64,000 nt of DNA. It comes from Streptomyces verrucosisporus (GTDB lineage Bacteria; Actinomycetota; Actinomycetes; Streptomycetales; Streptomycetaceae). The translations under genes and the position numbers were made by a program. The notes below the pieces were generated by a model. That model made no database searches and was not told the origin of the DNA. It worked only from the letters and a program-made list of their open reading frames with translations. Positions 21,088 through 29,613 of this stretch are shown in pieces (within the stretch, counting starts at the first letter, position 1; each line of letters starts with the position of its first letter). The DNA is taken from NCBI RefSeq assembly GCF_017114865.1, contig NZ_JADEYH010000001.1, positions 310,001 to 374,000 on the forward strand, given 5' to 3'.

Positions 21088-21175
21088 TCCCTTCGCCGGA
21101 ATGACCCGGATCAGGTTCGTACGGTCGGAGGCCGCGCAAGCCTCCCTCTCAGCCCGGTGCGCCGGGCTCCCGCGC
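21088..21175 (-). ncRNA. TPP riboswitch (THI element)
   Basis: On the minus strand the conserved THI elements occur in order: a closing stem with GGGAGCCCGG, CTGAGAGG at 21152-21145, then GAACCTGATCCGGGTCATTC and CGAAGGGAG next to the thiO start. This is the canonical thiamine pyrophosphate aptamer. The 3' part of the aptamer runs into the ribosome-binding site with only ~15 nt to the ATG, so control of translation initiation of thiO is likely. I see no separate terminator stem. Confidence 0.95.
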
Positions 21176-21354
21176 TTCGTCGTTCGCCGGTTCGCCCCGG
21201 GGGTCCTCCAGTCCCCCGGACGCCGACCACCCTATCCGCGCGCCCGCCGGGGCTGAAGGGGAGCCCGGCCCCGGCCCCCTTCGGCCCCGGCGGCTGTGGC
21301 GGGGCTCTCACCGGACCCGGCCGCCGGGCCGCCCGGCGGCCGGCCCCGACCTCC

Positions 21355-21360
21355 TACAGT
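21355..21360 (+). promoter_or_regulatory. Possible -10 box for leaderless FAD-oxidoreductase mRNA
   Basis: TACAGT, then 6 nt, then GTG 21367; no ribosome-binding site. Confidence 0.55.
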
Positions 21361-21366
21361 GATCGC

Positions 21367-22617
21367 GTGAGCGTGCGAACCGAGCAGCAGAGCAGGCAGC
21401 GGATCCTCGTCGTCGGTGCCGGGATGGCCGGGGTGCAGACCGCCGTACAGCTGCGTGAGCAGGGCTGGCCGGGGCGGATCGCCCTGGTGGGCGAGGAGCC
21501 CCACCGGCCGTACGACCGGCCGCCGCTGTCCAAGGCCGTGCTGCTGGGCAGGGCGGCCGGATCCGCCTTCGACGTCGACTTCCGGGCCCTGGGGGTGGAC
21601 CTGCGCCTGGGCACGGCCGCCACCGGGCTGCGCACCGGCGACCGGGAGGCGGACACGGACGCCGGCCCGCTGCCCTACGACCACCTGGTCCTCGCCACCG
21701 GCGCCGAGCCGGTCCCCCTGCCCGGCGCCGAGGGCGTCCCCGGGGTGTACCTGCTGCGCACCCTCGACGACGCCGAGCGGCTGCGGCCGGTGCTCGCCGG
21801 GCGCCGGGAGGTGGTGGTCGTCGGAGCGGGCTGGATCGGCGCGGAGTTCGCCACCGCGGCCCGCGAGGCGGGCTGCCGGGTGACGGTGGTGGAGGCCGCG
21901 GGCCAGCCGCTGGCCGGGGCGCTGCCGCCGTCCGTCGCGGCCCGGATGCGCGCCTGGTACGAGGAGGCGGGCGCCGAACTGCGCACCGGGTGCGCCGTCA
22001 CGGGCGTCGCCGCGGCCGGCACACCGGACGACCCGGTGTGCGAGGTGGGGCTGTCCGACGGCTCGGTGCTGACCGCGGGCGCGGTCGTCACCGGGATCGG
22101 CGCGCGCCCGGCCACCGGCTGGCTGGCGGGCTCCGGCGTGGCGCTGGGCGGGGACGGCTCGGTCCTGGCCGACGAGTACCTGCGCGCCTCCGCCCCCGGC
22201 GTCCACGCCGTGGGGGACTGCGCCTCCTATCCGTCGGCCCGCTACGGCCGCCGGCTGCTGGTCCACCACTGGGACAACGCGCTCCAGGGGCCGCGCACGG
22301 TCGCCTCGGGCCTGGTCGCCGGAGAGGCCGAGACGCCGGCGTACGACCCGGTGCCGTACTTCTGGTCCGAGCAGTTCGGCCGCTTCGTCCAGTACGCGGG
22401 CCACCACACCGGCGACGACGAGATGCTGTGGCGCGGCGATCCGGCGGACGCGGCCTGGTCGGTGTGCTGGCTGCGAGACGGTGTGTTGCGCGCCCTGCTG
22501 GCCGTGGGCCGCCCGCGCGACCTGACCCAGGGGCGGAAGCTCATCGAGCGCGCCGCGGCCCTGGATCCGCTGCGGGCCGCCGACCCGTCCGTCCCCCTGA
22601 AGAGCGCGGCCCGCTAG
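21367..22617 (+). CDS. FAD/NAD-dependent oxidoreductase, ferredoxin-reductase-like
   Basis: 416 aa from GTG 21367. FAD motif ILVVGAGMAGVQTA near residue 13, then EEPHRPYDRPPLSKAVL (typical of rubredoxin/ferredoxin reductases). The NAD motif VVVVGAGWIGAEFA is near 155, an HAVGDCA flavin motif near 283, and a C-terminal reductase domain. It resembles the reductases that pass electrons from NAD(P)H to ferredoxins serving P450s or dioxygenases. No ferredoxin or oxygenase gene is adjacent, so its partner is unknown. Confidence 0.9.
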   Translation: MSVRTEQQSRQRILVVGAGMAGVQTAVQLREQGWPGRIALVGEEPHRPYDRPPLSKAVLLGRAAGSAFDVDFRALGVDLRLGTAATGLRTGDREADTDAGPLPYDHLVLATGAEPVPLPGAEGVPGVYLLRTLDDAERLRPVLAGRREVVVVGAGWIGAEFATAAREAGCRVTVVEAAGQPLAGALPPSVAARMRAWYEEAGAELRTGCAVTGVAAAGTPDDPVCEVGLSDGSVLTAGAVVTGIGARPATGWLAGSGVALGGDGSVLADEYLRASAPGVHAVGDCASYPSARYGRRLLVHHWDNALQGPRTVASGLVAGEAETPAYDPVPYFWSEQFGRFVQYAGHHTGDDEMLWRGDPADAAWSVCWLRDGVLRALLAVGRPRDLTQGRKLIERAAALDPLRAADPSVPLKSAAR

Positions 22618-22650
22618 TGACTGTCGGTGGCAGATGGCAGGCTGGTTCCC

Positions 22651-23016
22651 GTGAACGAGATTGACGCGAAGACCGATGCTCTCGTCCCGGCCTGGCTCAC
22701 CCTCCCCGACGTCGCCGACAGGCTCGGCGTCGAGGTGACGCGTGTGCGGCAGCTGGTCAGGGAGGGCCAGCTCATCGCGGTGCGCCGCGGTGAGAACCGG
22801 GTGCTCCAGGTGCCCGCCGACTTCATCGGCGAGGGCCGGGTGGTGAAGGGCCTGACCGGGACCATCACACTGCTCAAGGACGACGGCTTCAGTGACGAGG
22901 AGATGCTGGAGTGGCTGTTCACACCCGATGACACCCTGCCCGGCACCCCGGCGCGGGCCCTGCGGGAGAATCGCGGCACCGAGGTGAAGCGGCGCGCCCA
23001 GGCGCTGGCCGTCTGA
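22651..23016 (+). CDS. Rv2175c-family winged-helix DNA-binding protein
   Basis: 121 aa from GTG 22651; CAGGCT ends 7 nt upstream, compatible with a leaderless start, and an upstream ATG at 22627 frame is not preferred. A helix-turn-helix spans about residues 17-45 (LPDVADRLGVEVTRVRQL), followed by a wing and the family block LKDDGFSDEEMLEWLFTPD near 75-93. In Mycobacterium tuberculosis Rv2175c binds DNA and is phosphorylated by the adjacent kinase PknL on an N-terminal Thr; here Thr8 is in a similar place. The target genes are unknown. Confidence 0.9.
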   Translation: MNEIDAKTDALVPAWLTLPDVADRLGVEVTRVRQLVREGQLIAVRRGENRVLQVPADFIGEGRVVKGLTGTITLLKDDGFSDEEMLEWLFTPDDTLPGTPARALRENRGTEVKRRAQALAV

Positions 23017-23085
23017 GCGGCGCGCTCACCGCGGACGCCCCGGCCCCGCAGGGCCGGACACAGCCAACCGTACGACCGATCACCG

Positions 23086-23129
23086 GCGTGCGGGCCCCGG
23101 CGCCCTGGTGGGCGCCGGGGCCCGCACGC
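23086..23129. terminator. Terminator hairpin after the Rv2175c-like gene
   Basis: Perfect 20-bp stem (23086-23105 / 23110-23129) with loop TGGT, located between the regulator and thiE. It isolates thiE from upstream transcription, yet it ends only 22 nt before the thiE ATG. Confidence 0.85.
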
Positions 23130-23151
23130 CTCGTCCCGGGGGGATTCCCGC

Positions 23152-23799
23152 ATGGCAGCGACCGCACGCGAGCGGCTCGGCGACGCCCGTCTGTACCTGT
23201 GCACGGACGCGCGCAGGGAGCGCGGCGACCTGGCGGAGTTCCTGGACGCCGTGCTCTCCTCGGGCGTCGACATCGTGCAGTTGCGCGACAAGTCCCTGGA
23301 GGCCGCCGAGGAACTGGAGCACCTGGCCGTCCTCGCCGACGCCTGCCGCCGCCACGGGAAGCTGATGGCGGTCAACGACCGGGCGGACGTCGCCCACGCC
23401 GCCGACCCGGACGTGCTGCACCTGGGTCAGGGCGATCTGCCGGTGCCGGCCGCCCGCGCGATCCTGGGCGATGGCGTCCTGATCGGCCGCTCCACCCACA
23501 CCGAGGCCGAGGTGGACGCGGCACTGGCCGAGCCGGGTACGGACTACTTCTGCACCGGCCCCTGCTGGCCCACCCCCACCAAGCCCGGCCGCCCCGCCCC
23601 GGGGCTCTCCCTGGTGCGGTACGCCGCACGGCTGCGGCCCGGGCGGCCCTGGTTCGCCATCGGCGGGATCGACGCCGCCAACCTGGAGCAGGTGCTGGAG
23701 GCCGGGGCGCGGCGGGTCGTGGTGGTCCGCGCGATCACCGAGGCGAAGGACCCGGGGGCCGCCGCCGCGGACCTCGCCGGGCGACTGCGGTCGGTCTGA
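23152..23799 (+). CDS. thiE: Thiamine-phosphate synthase ThiE
   Basis: 215 aa from ATG 23152. It joins hydroxymethylpyrimidine diphosphate and thiazole phosphate to give thiamine phosphate. TIM-barrel motifs: VQLRDK near 44, [25 protein letters not shown], a [11 protein letters not shown] phosphate loop, and FAIGGID near 180. It is close to, but on the opposite strand from, thiO-thiS-thiG. No TPP riboswitch precedes this gene; only a terminator hairpin and a 22-nt gap are seen. Confidence 0.95.
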   Translation: MAATARERLGDARLYLCTDARRERGDLAEFLDAVLSSGVDIVQLRDKSLEAAEELEHLAVLADACRRHGKLMAVNDRADVAHAADPDVLHLGQGDLPVPAARAILGDGVLIGRSTHTEAEVDAALAEPGTDYFCTGPCWPTPTKPGRPAPGLSLVRYAARLRPGRPWFAIGGIDAANLEQVLEAGARRVVVVRAITEAKDPGAAAADLAGRLRSV

Positions 23800-23896
23800 G
23801 GCGGCCCGGCCCGGGGCGGGTGTCCACCCACTGGACGGCAAGCGGGCCAAACGGGCGTATCGCCCCGGTGATGCGGTGTGCGGCCGGGGCGCCGGT

Positions 23897-23902
23897 TAGC
23901 CT
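23897..23902 (+). promoter_or_regulatory. Possible -10 box for leaderless metF
   Basis: TAGCCT, then 6 nt, then ATG 23909; no Shine-Dalgarno sequence is present. Confidence 0.6.
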
Positions 23903-23908
23903 GCCGAC

Positions 23909-24826
23909 ATGGCCCTCGGTACCCCTTCCACCAGGACGGACCGCGCGCACACCGTCCGCGAGCTGCTCGCTTCCGGTGAGCGCTCGTACTCCTTCGAGTT
24001 CTACGCGCCCAAGACGGAGAAGGGCGAGCGCACCCTCTGGAACGCCATCCGCCGCGTCGAGGCCGTCGCCCCCACCTTCGTGTCGGTGACCTACGGCGCC
24101 GGGGGCTCCTCCCGGGAGGGCACCGTGCGCGCCACCGAGCGGATCGCCACCGAGACGACCCTCACCCCCGTCGCCCACCTCACCGCGGTGGACCACTCGG
24201 TGGCCGAGCTGCGCAATGTCATCGGCCAGTACGCGGACGCCGGCATCCGCAACATGTTCGCCGTCCGCGGCGACCCGCCCGGCGACCCCACCGGCGAGTG
24301 GGTACCGCATCCGCGGGGCATCACCTACGCCGCCGAACTCGTCCGGCTCATCAAGGAGTCGGGGGACTTCTGCGTCGGGGTGGCGGCCTTCCCCGAGATG
24401 CACCCGCGCTCCACCGACTGGGACAGCGACATCCGCCACTTCGTCGACAAGTGCCGGGCCGGCGCCGACTACGCCATCACGCAGATGTTCTTCTACGCCG
24501 ACGACTACCTGCGGCTGCGCGACAAGGTGGCCGCGGCGGGTTGCGACGTCCCGATCATTCCGGAGATCATGCCCGTCACGAGCGTGCGGCAGATCGAGCG
24601 GTTCGCGAAGCTGAGCAACGCGACCTTCCCTCCGGACCTGGCCGAACGCATCCTCGCTGTGGAGCACGATCCGGCCGCTGTACGCTCGTTGGGAATCGAG
24701 TACGCCACGGAGCTGTGCGCGAGGCTGATGTCCGAGGACGCCCCCGGACTCCACTTCATCACCCTCAACCACTCCACGGCGACGCTGGAGATCTACGAGA
24801 ATCTGGGCCTGCACCGGCGGGGCTAG
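23909..24826 (+). CDS. metF: 5,10-methylenetetrahydrofolate reductase
   Basis: 305 aa from ATG 23909. It reduces methylene-THF to methyl-THF, the methyl donor for methionine synthesis. TIM-barrel FAD enzyme: [14 protein letters not shown] with the catalytic Glu near residue 31, [27 protein letters not shown] (FAD/folate Asp), [11 protein letters not shown], and PEIMPVTS. Length matches bacterial MetF. Confidence 0.95.
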   Translation: MALGTPSTRTDRAHTVRELLASGERSYSFEFYAPKTEKGERTLWNAIRRVEAVAPTFVSVTYGAGGSSREGTVRATERIATETTLTPVAHLTAVDHSVAELRNVIGQYADAGIRNMFAVRGDPPGDPTGEWVPHPRGITYAAELVRLIKESGDFCVGVAAFPEMHPRSTDWDSDIRHFVDKCRAGADYAITQMFFYADDYLRLRDKVAAAGCDVPIIPEIMPVTSVRQIERFAKLSNATFPPDLAERILAVEHDPAAVRSLGIEYATELCARLMSEDAPGLHFITLNHSTATLEIYENLGLHRRG

Positions 24827-24848
24827 AAGACGGGGTGGGAGGACGTAC

Positions 24849-25835
24849 ATGGGGTGGACGCTCCTCTACATCGCGTTCGGAATCGTCGCGGTCTGGCTGC
24901 TGGCCGAGGTGCTGCTGCAGTACAAGGCGAGGCTGCGCTGGCGGCTGCTGGCCTTCGGCGGGTTCGCCATGGTGGTCCTCGGGGTGGTGGCGATCTCCTC
25001 GGTGCCGCTGTCCCTGACGGTCATCGCGCTCGGCGGATCGGCCTTCACGGTCGGCCAGACCTTCGTCACCCTCTCCTACCGGCGCGGCTTCACCGCCGGC
25101 TGGGCACTGGGCGGCATGCCCGGCACCAGCAGGCGCCGCCGCGAGGTGCGCCCCATGCCGCCCCAGGACGCCGACCCGCACCTGGAGGTCTCCGGGCTGG
25201 AGGTCCACGAGCCGGAGCCCCCCGCGTACAGCCCGGAGCCGCTGCCCGACGACACAGGCGGCTACGGCGTCTACGAGCGGGGAGCCTCCACCGGGCAGCC
25301 GGAGGAGCGGTACGACGAGCAGGGGCGGTACGAGGAGCAGGGGCAGTACGGCGGGCAGGAGCGGTACGAGGAGCAGGGGCAGCACCCCGCCCACTCCGTC
25401 CCGTACACCACCGGTGACTACACCGGCCACCCCGGCCACGACCAGGGCGGCAGGTACGCCGGATCGTACGACTACGGCTACGGCTCCGGAGACGGGCAGC
25501 AGCAGTACGCCGCCTACTCCGACCCGTACGCCGACGCCTTTGGCCGGCCCGCCCACGACTCGCACAGCGGCCAGGGCAACCAGAGCGGCCAGGGTTACGT
25601 CTCCGCCCCCTCCTACGCCGACGGGTACGGCACCGGCCACCCCGCCGACCCGTACGCCGGGCAGACCCCGCCCGGCGGGGTCTGGGTGCCCCAGCAGCGA
25701 GGCTCCGAGCCGCAGCCCGGGCAGTACGCCGAGGACGCCGAGGACGGCGGGTACGGCGGATACGGCTACGGCGAGGGCGGGTACGACCCGGCCGCCGGAG
25801 CCGCTCACCCCTACGGCGAGCAGCCCCGCCACTGA
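24849..25835 (+). CDS. Membrane protein with a Tyr/Gly/Gln-rich repetitive tail
   Basis: 328 aa from ATG 24849, 22 nt after metF. Hydrophobic segments at about residues 3-20, 35-50 and 55-75 anchor it in the membrane. The remaining ~240 residues are low complexity, rich in Tyr, Gly, Gln, Pro and Glu. There is a short repeat block near 150-180 with units such as RYEEQGQ, and many GYG and PYA elements. The tail looks intrinsically disordered and possibly prone to condensate or surface interactions. Conserved position next to metF in Streptomyces; function unknown. Confidence 0.75.
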   Translation: MGWTLLYIAFGIVAVWLLAEVLLQYKARLRWRLLAFGGFAMVVLGVVAISSVPLSLTVIALGGSAFTVGQTFVTLSYRRGFTAGWALGGMPGTSRRRREVRPMPPQDADPHLEVSGLEVHEPEPPAYSPEPLPDDTGGYGVYERGASTGQPEERYDEQGRYEEQGQYGGQERYEEQGQHPAHSVPYTTGDYTGHPGHDQGGRYAGSYDYGYGSGDGQQQYAAYSDPYADAFGRPAHDSHSGQGNQSGQGYVSAPSYADGYGTGHPADPYAGQTPPGGVWVPQQRGSEPQPGQYAEDAEDGGYGGYGYGEGGYDPAAGAAHPYGEQPRH

Positions 25836-25875
25836 GCCGCACGGCCGCTCGTCCCGTCCGGCCCGTCCGGCCGCG

Positions 25876-27378
25876 TCACCGTGAGCCGCGCCAGCCGTCC
25901 CCCTCGACGATCAGCCCGGCGGCCAGCGCCCCCGACATCCCGGCGTGCGCCAGCCCGCCGCCCGGGTGGGCCGAGCCGCCCACCCGGTACAGCCCGGCCG
26001 TGCCCGTGGAGTTGGCCGCCCGCAGGAAGGCCCCATCCGCCCCGGCCAGGGCGGGGGCCGGCACCGCGCCGCCCGGGGCCCCGGTCTCCCGCTCGGTGTC
26101 GGCGGGGGTGCGCACCTCGCGCCACAGCACCCGCCCGCCCAGGCCCAGCCCGGCGGCGTCCGCGGCGGCCAGCGCCTCGTCCGCGGCCCGCTCGGCCGCG
26201 CCCGGCGCCGTCCAGTCCACGGCCCCGCCGTCCTCGCCCCCCGCGCCGGCCGGCGGCCCGGCCGTCCCCGCGCGGTGCGGCGGAACGGTCACCGACAGCA
26301 CCGCCGACTCGTGCTCCGCGCCGGGGACCAGCGACGGGTCGCCGGGCCGCAGCACGGTGACGGTGCGCGCCGCGCCGCCCGGCCCCCCGGTGTGCACCAC
26401 GGTGCGGTGGACGGCGTCCCCGGGCCGGGGGCCGCGCAGCGCGAGCAGCACGGTCAGCCGTCCCGCCGCGTAGCCGGGGCCGCCGTCCGCCGCGCTGGCC
26501 CGGCCGCCGTACATCGGCCGGGGGTCGATTCCGCAGACCACGGTGTCCGCGCCCACCCGCGACCCGTCGGCCAGCTCCACCCCGGCGGCCCGGCCGCCCT
26601 CCACCGCGATTCCGGACACCGCCGTGCCGAACCGGAACTCGACCCCGCGTGCCAGGCACCGCTCGTACACCGCGTCCGCCAGCGCGCGCATCCCTCCGCC
26701 GACGTACCAGATGCCGAAGGTCTGCTCCAGATACGGCAGGACGGCGGCGCTCGCCGGGGTGCGGCGCGGGTCGAGGCCGTGGGCGAGCGCATGGCTCTCC
26801 AGCAGCGCCACCAGCCGCGTATCGCGCAGCTCGGTGCGGGCGATCTCGGACAGGAAGGGGGCGCGGCGGCGCAGCAGCCCGCGCCGCGGCGCCGGATACG
26901 GGTCGGAGCCGAGCCGGGCGCGGTCGCCGGCGTCGGTCAGCGGCTCCTCCAGCAGCGGGCGCCGGGTGGCCTCCCACGTCCTGCGGCCGCGGCCCAGCAG
27001 CTCGCTCCACCGCTCTCCCGCGCCCGCGCCGAGGGCCGAGTCCAGGGCGTCGACCGTGCCCGCCCGGGAACCGCCGGGCAGGAGGACGGACGTGCCGTCG
27101 GCGAAGACGTGGCGGACGGCCGGGTCCACCTCGGTCAGCGCGACGCACTCCTCCAGCGGCTCTCGTCCGGTCTTGACGAAGAGGTCCCGCCAGACGGCGG
27201 GCAGGTACAGCAGCCCGGGGCCGGTGTCGAAACCGAATCCGTCCCGCTCCAGACGGCGCACCGCGCCGCCGTGGGTCCGCGCCCGCTCGTACACCGTCAC
27301 CCGGTGGCCCGCCACGGCCAGCCTGGCGGCGGCGGCCATGGCGCCCATACCGGCGCCGATCACCACAGTCCGTGCCAT
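25876..27378 (-). CDS. Phytoene-desaturase-like NAD(P)/FAD-dependent oxidoreductase
   Basis: 500 aa from ATG 27378. N-terminal Rossmann motif VVIGAGMGAMAAAARLA (residues 4-20), then YERARTHGGAVRRL and DTGPGLLYLP, the hallmarks of the phytoene desaturase/carotenoid isomerase family. A central FGIWYVGGGMRALADA motif and a C-terminal GLYRVGGSAHPGGGLAHAGMSG FAD-binding block complete the fold. No other carotenoid genes (crtB, crtE, crtY) lie in the window, so its substrate may not be phytoene. A -10-like TAGAGT lies 8 nt before the ATG. Confidence 0.88.
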   Translation of the reverse strand: MARTVVIGAGMGAMAAAARLAVAGHRVTVYERARTHGGAVRRLERDGFGFDTGPGLLYLPAVWRDLFVKTGREPLEECVALTEVDPAVRHVFADGTSVLLPGGSRAGTVDALDSALGAGAGERWSELLGRGRRTWEATRRPLLEEPLTDAGDRARLGSDPYPAPRRGLLRRRAPFLSEIARTELRDTRLVALLESHALAHGLDPRRTPASAAVLPYLEQTFGIWYVGGGMRALADAVYERCLARGVEFRFGTAVSGIAVEGGRAAGVELADGSRVGADTVVCGIDPRPMYGGRASAADGGPGYAAGRLTVLLALRGPRPGDAVHRTVVHTGGPGGAARTVTVLRPGDPSLVPGAEHESAVLSVTVPPHRAGTAGPPAGAGGEDGGAVDWTAPGAAERAADEALAAADAAGLGLGGRVLWREVRTPADTERETGAPGGAVPAPALAGADGAFLRAANSTGTAGLYRVGGSAHPGGGLAHAGMSGALAAGLIVEGDGWRGSR

Positions 27379-27386
27379 GACCAGGC

Positions 27387-27392
27387 ACTCTA
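27387..27392 (-). promoter_or_regulatory. Possible -10 box of the phytoene-desaturase-like gene
   Basis: TAGAGT on the minus strand, ending 8 nt before ATG 27378, so the transcript would be leaderless or nearly so. TTCGAA about 18 nt upstream is a weak -35 candidate. Confidence 0.5.
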
Positions 27393-27429
27393 ACCGGGGC
27401 GCGGTAACAGCTTCGAAGGGCCGTACGCA

Positions 27430-27475
27430 GTAGATGAGTAGAAGTACCTGAGTCCGGTTCTGAGTAGCCGTACGG
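27430..27475 (-). repeat. TGAGTA/TACTCA repeat cluster upstream of the oxidoreductase gene
   Basis: On the plus strand TGAGTA occurs at 27435, TGAGTC at 27449 and TGAGTAG at 27461, spaced 14 and 12 nt. The cluster is flanked by CCGTACG at 27421 and CCGTACGG at 27468. It is unusually AT-rich for the region and lies about 40-80 nt upstream of the probable -10 box, where an activator could bind. Confidence 0.5.
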
Positions 27476-27992
27476 ATGGGCTTCACCAGGCGTGGACGGC
27501 AGAGTCGGAGACGACGGGAAACGCGGCGACGCACCGCCGGCACGGGGCGGCGGAGCGGCGCGGCGGCCGTCTGCGGGGGGAACGCTCGGGGGACACGGGG
27601 GACGGGAGCGGGCGGCACGGCGATCGGCCGGGCCGCCCGCTCCCGCCGTTCCACCGGCTTGTACCGCCCGCCCGGCAGCCGCGACAGCGCACCGGGAACC
27701 TCCACTCCGGCGGCCTCCCCGACCGAGGGCGCCATCCGGTCCGGGGCCGTCGCGGCCCCTTCCGCGCCCGCCCGCGGCTCTGCCCTCGCCAGGCCTGCCG
27801 GGCGCTGCTCACCGGTACGCCGGACGAGCCCCGACAGGAGACGTTTGCCCAGGTCGGGACCGATTGTCAGTGGCATGCGCAACGATGTTCCCATCGCGAT
27901 CGATGGTCGCGACCCGCGCGTGCGGACAGCACGGCGGACAGCACGCGAACAGCACAGTCGTGACGGTCATGACGATGACAGGAGGTTCGCAG

Positions 27993-28502
27993 ATGAACGG
28001 GCCCCCGGAGGATGTCCACCCCGTGCCGCGCAGGGCGTCGGCCCCGCCCGCCGCACTCGACCTGCTCGCCCAGGCGCGGCGCGGCCTCGACGAGGCGGCG
28101 GAGCTGGAGCATCCGAACGACCGGTACGCCACCGCGCACCTGGCCGCCCTGCGCACCGCCGCCGCGGTGCTCGCCGTGCGCGGCCGCCCCGAGTCCACCG
28201 CACGCGCCAGACGGCGCATACGCAGCGCCTGGGAGGTGCTGCCCGAGGTGGCGCCCGAGCTGGAGGAGTGGTGCAGGCTGTTCGCCGCCGGAGCACCCAG
28301 GCGCGCCCGCGCCGAGGCCGGTATCGCCGGCGCGGCCGGTCGGCGCGACTGCGACGACCTGATACGCGACGCGGGGATGTTCCTGCGCATCGTCGAGCAG
28401 ATGCTGGTGAGGCAGCCCGTGCTGCCCCTTCCCAGGAGTCCGGAGAGGCCGGGGGAGCGCGGCCGCCCGGAAGGTGGGGGGCCGCGGCTGCGGGCGGGCT
28501 GA
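27993..28502 (+). CDS. SAV_6107-family HEPN-domain protein
   Basis: 169 aa from ATG 27993, with AGGAGG at 27980-27985 and a 7-nt spacer. It is all-helical by appearance: helices about 20-35, 44-65, 75-95 and 120-145. The second helix contains Arg44 and His49 in NDRYATAHLAALR, an intact RX4H motif, which is the catalytic signature of HEPN ribonucleases. There is no signal peptide, and no nucleotidyltransferase (MNT) or other antitoxin gene is adjacent. The C-terminal ~25 residues are a disordered Pro/Arg/Gly tail. RNase function is a prediction. Confidence 0.85.
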   Translation: MNGPPEDVHPVPRRASAPPAALDLLAQARRGLDEAAELEHPNDRYATAHLAALRTAAAVLAVRGRPESTARARRRIRSAWEVLPEVAPELEEWCRLFAAGAPRRARAEAGIAGAAGRRDCDDLIRDAGMFLRIVEQMLVRQPVLPLPRSPERPGERGRPEGGGPRLRAG

Positions 28503-28607
28503 GGCCGGGGCGGGGCCTTCCCTCTCCCCCGGCCCGGCCGGCCGGGCCGGGGCGGGGACGCAATAGGCTTGGGCCAGCCACGTCCGAGCCGCCTAGGAGC
28601 GTCCGCC

Positions 28608-29390
28608 ATGTCCCGCCCCCACGCACACTTCCGCACCGCCGTGGTCTGGGAGGTCCTGCGGGAAGCACTCGAGGACCGGGCCGAGGCCGCGGGCCGGAAG
28701 ACGCTCGACGTCCTGGACACCGGCGGCGGCACCGGCAACTTCGCCGTGCCCGTCGCCCGGCTCGGCCACCGCGTCACCGTGGTGGACCCCAGCCCCGACG
28801 CGCTGTTCGCCCTGGAACGCCGCGCGACGGAGGAGGGCGTGGCCGACCGGGTGCGCGGCGTGCAGGGAGACGCGCACGGGCTGTTCGACGTGGCCGAGCG
28901 CGGGGGCTACGACGTGGTGCTCTGCCACGGCGTCCTGGAGTACGTCGACGACCCGGCCGAGGGGCTGCGCAACGTCACGGCCGCGTTGCGCCCCCAGGGC
29001 GGCACCCTGAGCGTGCTCGCCGCCGGACTGGGCGGCGCGGTGCTCGCCCGCGCCCTGGCGGGGCACTTCACCGAGGCCCGCCGGGCGCTGGGCGACCCCG
29101 ACGGCCGGTGGGGCGGCGGGGATCCGGTGCCCCGGCGCTTCACCCCCGAGCGGCTCAGCTCCCTGGTGGCCGCCAACGGGCTGGAGGTCGGCGCGGTCCA
29201 CGGCGTGCGGGTCTTCGCGGACCTGGTGCCGGGGGCGCTGCTGGACGCCGAGCCCGGTGCCTCTGAGGCACTGGCGGCGCTGGAGGAGGCGGTGGCCGAA
29301 CTGCCCGCCTTCCAGTCGGTCGCGGCGCACCTCCACGTACTGGCGCGTACCCGGGAGGGCTCCGCACCCTCCGCCGACCAGGTGCGGTAG
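28608..29390 (+). CDS. Class I SAM-dependent methyltransferase
   Basis: 260 aa from ATG 28608; TAGGAG lies about 10 nt upstream. Motif I is VLDTGGGTGNFAVPVA near residue 33, acidic motif II VTVVDPSP near 57, GDAHGL motif near 82, and post-motif LCHGVLEYVDDP near 100. This is the Rossmann methyltransferase fold of UbiE/CmoA-like enzymes. The substrate cannot be inferred. It follows the HEPN gene by 105 bp; a TAGGCT box at 28564-28569 could be its own -10. Confidence 0.9.
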   Translation: MSRPHAHFRTAVVWEVLREALEDRAEAAGRKTLDVLDTGGGTGNFAVPVARLGHRVTVVDPSPDALFALERRATEEGVADRVRGVQGDAHGLFDVAERGGYDVVLCHGVLEYVDDPAEGLRNVTAALRPQGGTLSVLAAGLGGAVLARALAGHFTEARRALGDPDGRWGGGDPVPRRFTPERLSSLVAANGLEVGAVHGVRVFADLVPGALLDAEPGASEALAALEEAVAELPAFQSVAAHLHVLARTREGSAPSADQVR

Positions 29391-29613
29391 GCCACAGGCG
29401 ACCCGAACGGCGGCTGCCCGCCGTATGATCGAAGCACACCGGTCGGCATGACGGCGTGGCGGCGGGGGAATGAGAAGCCCGACACCGCCATCCGGCTCCC
29501 GGTCCCGGTGGCACGAACTGGCGTAGAGGGGCGGGTTTCACGGGGGCGAATCCCTGCCTATCCTTGAAGGGTCGCATCCGGTCGCCCCCGCGACCGACGA
29601 GTAGGAGGACTCC

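Larger units (their letters stand above)
27379..27992. other. 614-bp region without a recognisable gene
   Basis: The gap between the divergent oxidoreductase and HEPN genes. The minus strand stays open from 27894 into the oxidoreductase, but the translation is Arg/Pro-rich low complexity and looks like GC-driven open frame. It holds the oxidoreductase promoter, a TGAGTA repeat cluster (27430-27475), and, at its right end, AGGAGG at 27980-27985 for the HEPN gene. Confidence 0.6.

Noticed and set aside
27379..27894. N-terminal extension of the desaturase-like enzyme to 672 aa
   Set aside because: The added sequence is Arg/Pro-rich low complexity, crosses the putative promoter and TGAGTA repeats, and lacks a ribosome-binding site; the Rossmann motif begins right after ATG 27378.
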